DNA of 64,000 bases, taken from NCBI RefSeq assembly GCF_002899675.1, contig NZ_PKUU01000007.1:186001-250000 (forward strand). Reading direction: 5' to 3'. The notes beneath the pieces were generated by a model. It was not told the origin of the DNA. It was given only the letters and a program-made list of their open reading frames with translations, and searched no databases. This document shows, piece by piece, positions 63,081 to 64,000 of the stretch. Numbering within the stretch: the first letter of the stretch is position 1; every line of letters begins with the position of its first letter. Source of the stretch: Clostridium sp. chh4-2 (GTDB lineage Bacteria > Bacillota > Clostridia > Lachnospirales > Lachnospiraceae). Both the position numbers and the translations under genes were made by a program.

Positions 63081-63605
63081 TTACTGCTCCACTACCCCAA
63101 TATAAGGTAAGTTCCTATATTTTTGATCAAAATCAAGACCATAGCCAACTACGAATTCATCCGGAATCGTGAAGCAGGTATAGTCCACCTGAACCTGTTT
63201 TTTCACTCTTCTCTCCGGTTTATCAAGCAATGTACAAAGCTTAATATCCCTCGGATTTCTCTGTTTTAATACTTCAATCAGATATGCCAAAGTTCTTCCG
63301 GAATCGATGATGTCTTCAACGATCAGCACATCTTTTCCTTCTAGCGGCTCATCTAAATCTTTAATAATTCTCACAACTCCGCTGGACGCAGTCCCTGAAC
63401 CATAGCTGGACACGGACATAAAGTCAAGGGATACCGGCACGGTAATTCTCTTTGCCAGTTCGCAGGTGAAAAATACTCCGCCCTTTAAAATACAGATTAA
63501 ATGAATCTGTCTTCCTTCATAGTCTTTGCTGATCTGAGCAGCAATCTCGTTGATCCTTACGTTTACTTCCTCTTCTGATAACAAAACTCTTATTTTGTCA
63601 GCCAC
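63081..63605 (-). CDS. hpt: Hypoxanthine phosphoribosyltransferase
   Basis: A 174-residue purine-salvage enzyme that makes IMP or GMP from hypoxanthine or guanine and PRPP. The PRPP motif VLIVEDIIDSGRTL is at 93-106 with acidic E97 and D98. The flexible loop SVSSYGSGT lies near 64-72. The start is GTG, with GGAGG 8 bases upstream, inside the end of tilS (8-base overlap), implying translational coupling. Confidence 0.96.
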   Translation of the reverse strand: MADKIRVLLSEEEVNVRINEIAAQISKDYEGRQIHLICILKGGVFFTCELAKRITVPVSLDFMSVSSYGSGTASSGVVRIIKDLDEPLEGKDVLIVEDIIDSGRTLAYLIEVLKQRNPRDIKLCTLLDKPERRVKKQVQVDYTCFTIPDEFVVGYGLDFDQKYRNLPYIGVVEQ

Positions 63606-64000
63606 TTCTTTTTCCTCCGTCTAATTGTACCTGTAATACATTCTTTGTATCATCCGTTACTTTATAATATTCACTAATCCGATATCCGATAATCCAGATA
63701 ATATGTTTTCCATCTGCCAGCAGCGGAATGCGGTCCCGCTCTACCCTGGGAATCTTTTCATCAATCATGAATGCCTTAACCGTCTTTCGGCCTCCCGGTA
63801 TGGTGATAAAGTCTCCGGTCTCGCGTACCCGGACAGATACCGTACCCTTAATTTTATCATAGTCGAACCATTTCGTATACCGGTTTTTGGGAATTTCCGC
63901 TGATTTTTCATAAGGAAATACCGTTAAAACGGGCTTTGGCAGACATTCTGAAAGCTGTTTATCCACAAGATGATCCTTTTTTCTCATCTCTATCCACAAA
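63598..64000 (-). CDS. tilS: tRNA(Ile)-lysidine synthase, C-terminal part (cut by window end)
   Basis: The frame runs off the right edge, so only the last roughly 130 residues are seen. They contain the TilS C-terminal domain: WFDYDKIKGTVSVRVRETGDFITIPGG, KTVKAFMIDEKIPRVERDRIPLLADG and IIWIIGYRISEYYKVT. TilS changes C34 of tRNA-Ile to lysidine, needed to read AUA. The catalytic ATP-binding domain lies outside the window. Position before hpt and ftsH supports the call. Confidence 0.93.
   Translation of the reverse strand, partial: LWIEMRKKDHLVDKQLSECLPKPVLTVFPYEKSAEIPKNRYTKWFDYDKIKGTVSVRVRETGDFITIPGGRKTVKAFMIDEKIPRVERDRIPLLADGKHIIWIIGYRISEYYKVTDDTKNVLQVQLDGGKRSG

Overview
The window looks like a chromosomal segment of an anaerobic, gut-type Lachnospiraceae (Clostridium cluster XIVa, similar in style to Hungatella, Enterocloster or Lacrimispora). 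This is an inference from several features: solute-binding lipoproteins with Ala/Thr/Glu-rich linkers, strong GGAGG ribosome binding sites, asrABC, tRNA genes without an encoded CCA, the order tilS-hpt-ftsH, and many regulators of sugar and sugar-acid use.

Layout. 1-254: 5' part of a lipoprotein gene. 0.4-4.1 kb: an old-yellow-enzyme reductase and a divergent AraC regulator, with three very long hairpin elements around them. 4.1-14.7 kb: a leftward operon (two ABC permeases, binding protein, Ldh2-type dehydrogenase, 3-hydroxyisobutyrate-type dehydrogenase, aldolase-like protein, D-2-hydroxyacid dehydrogenase, oligogalacturonate-lyase-like propeller) and a divergent PrpR-type regulator. 14.9-20.6 kb: LacI regulator, sulfatase and a tripartite tricarboxylate transporter (TctCBA). 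20.9-27.4 kb: mixed small genes, namely a cyclase, a Cu/Zn-SOD-like protein, an acetyltransferase, a TrmO-like protein, a MerR regulator, a peptide deformylase, an XRE regulator, and a TetR regulator with a DUF1330 protein and a metallo-hydrolase.

27.3-44.6 kb is the metabolic centrepiece. It holds a lipo/oligosaccharide ABC importer with a membrane-bound AraC regulator (leftward), and a rightward operon of three heparinase II/III-family proteins, two sulfatases, a GH88 unsaturated glucuronyl hydrolase and a DUF624 protein. No enzyme here shows a signal peptide. The likely scheme is import of sulfated, uronate-containing oligosaccharides (glycosaminoglycan-like) followed by cytoplasmic desulfation, lysis and removal of the unsaturated uronate. 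The sulfatases are Cys-type and need a formylglycine-generating enzyme that is not in the window.

44.6-64 kb: chemotaxis receptor, LysR/MATE pair, diguanylate cyclase, anaerobic sulfite reductase asrABC, tRNA-Leu and tRNA-Tyr, a TRAP transporter with an esterase-like hydrolase and GntR regulator, a GH13 glycosidase, then the housekeeping genes ftsH, hpt and tilS (cut by the window end).

The least explained structure is the family of giant inverted repeats. Two of them (3.2-3.5 and 3.7-4.1 kb) share a conserved core and a conserved boundary. Their outer stems are unrelated in sequence, yet each is almost perfectly self-complementary. Several regulator/operator pairs can also be read directly: MerR with a 19-bp-spacer promoter, a TetR 18-bp operator pair, a LacI 20-bp palindrome and a GntR palindrome.
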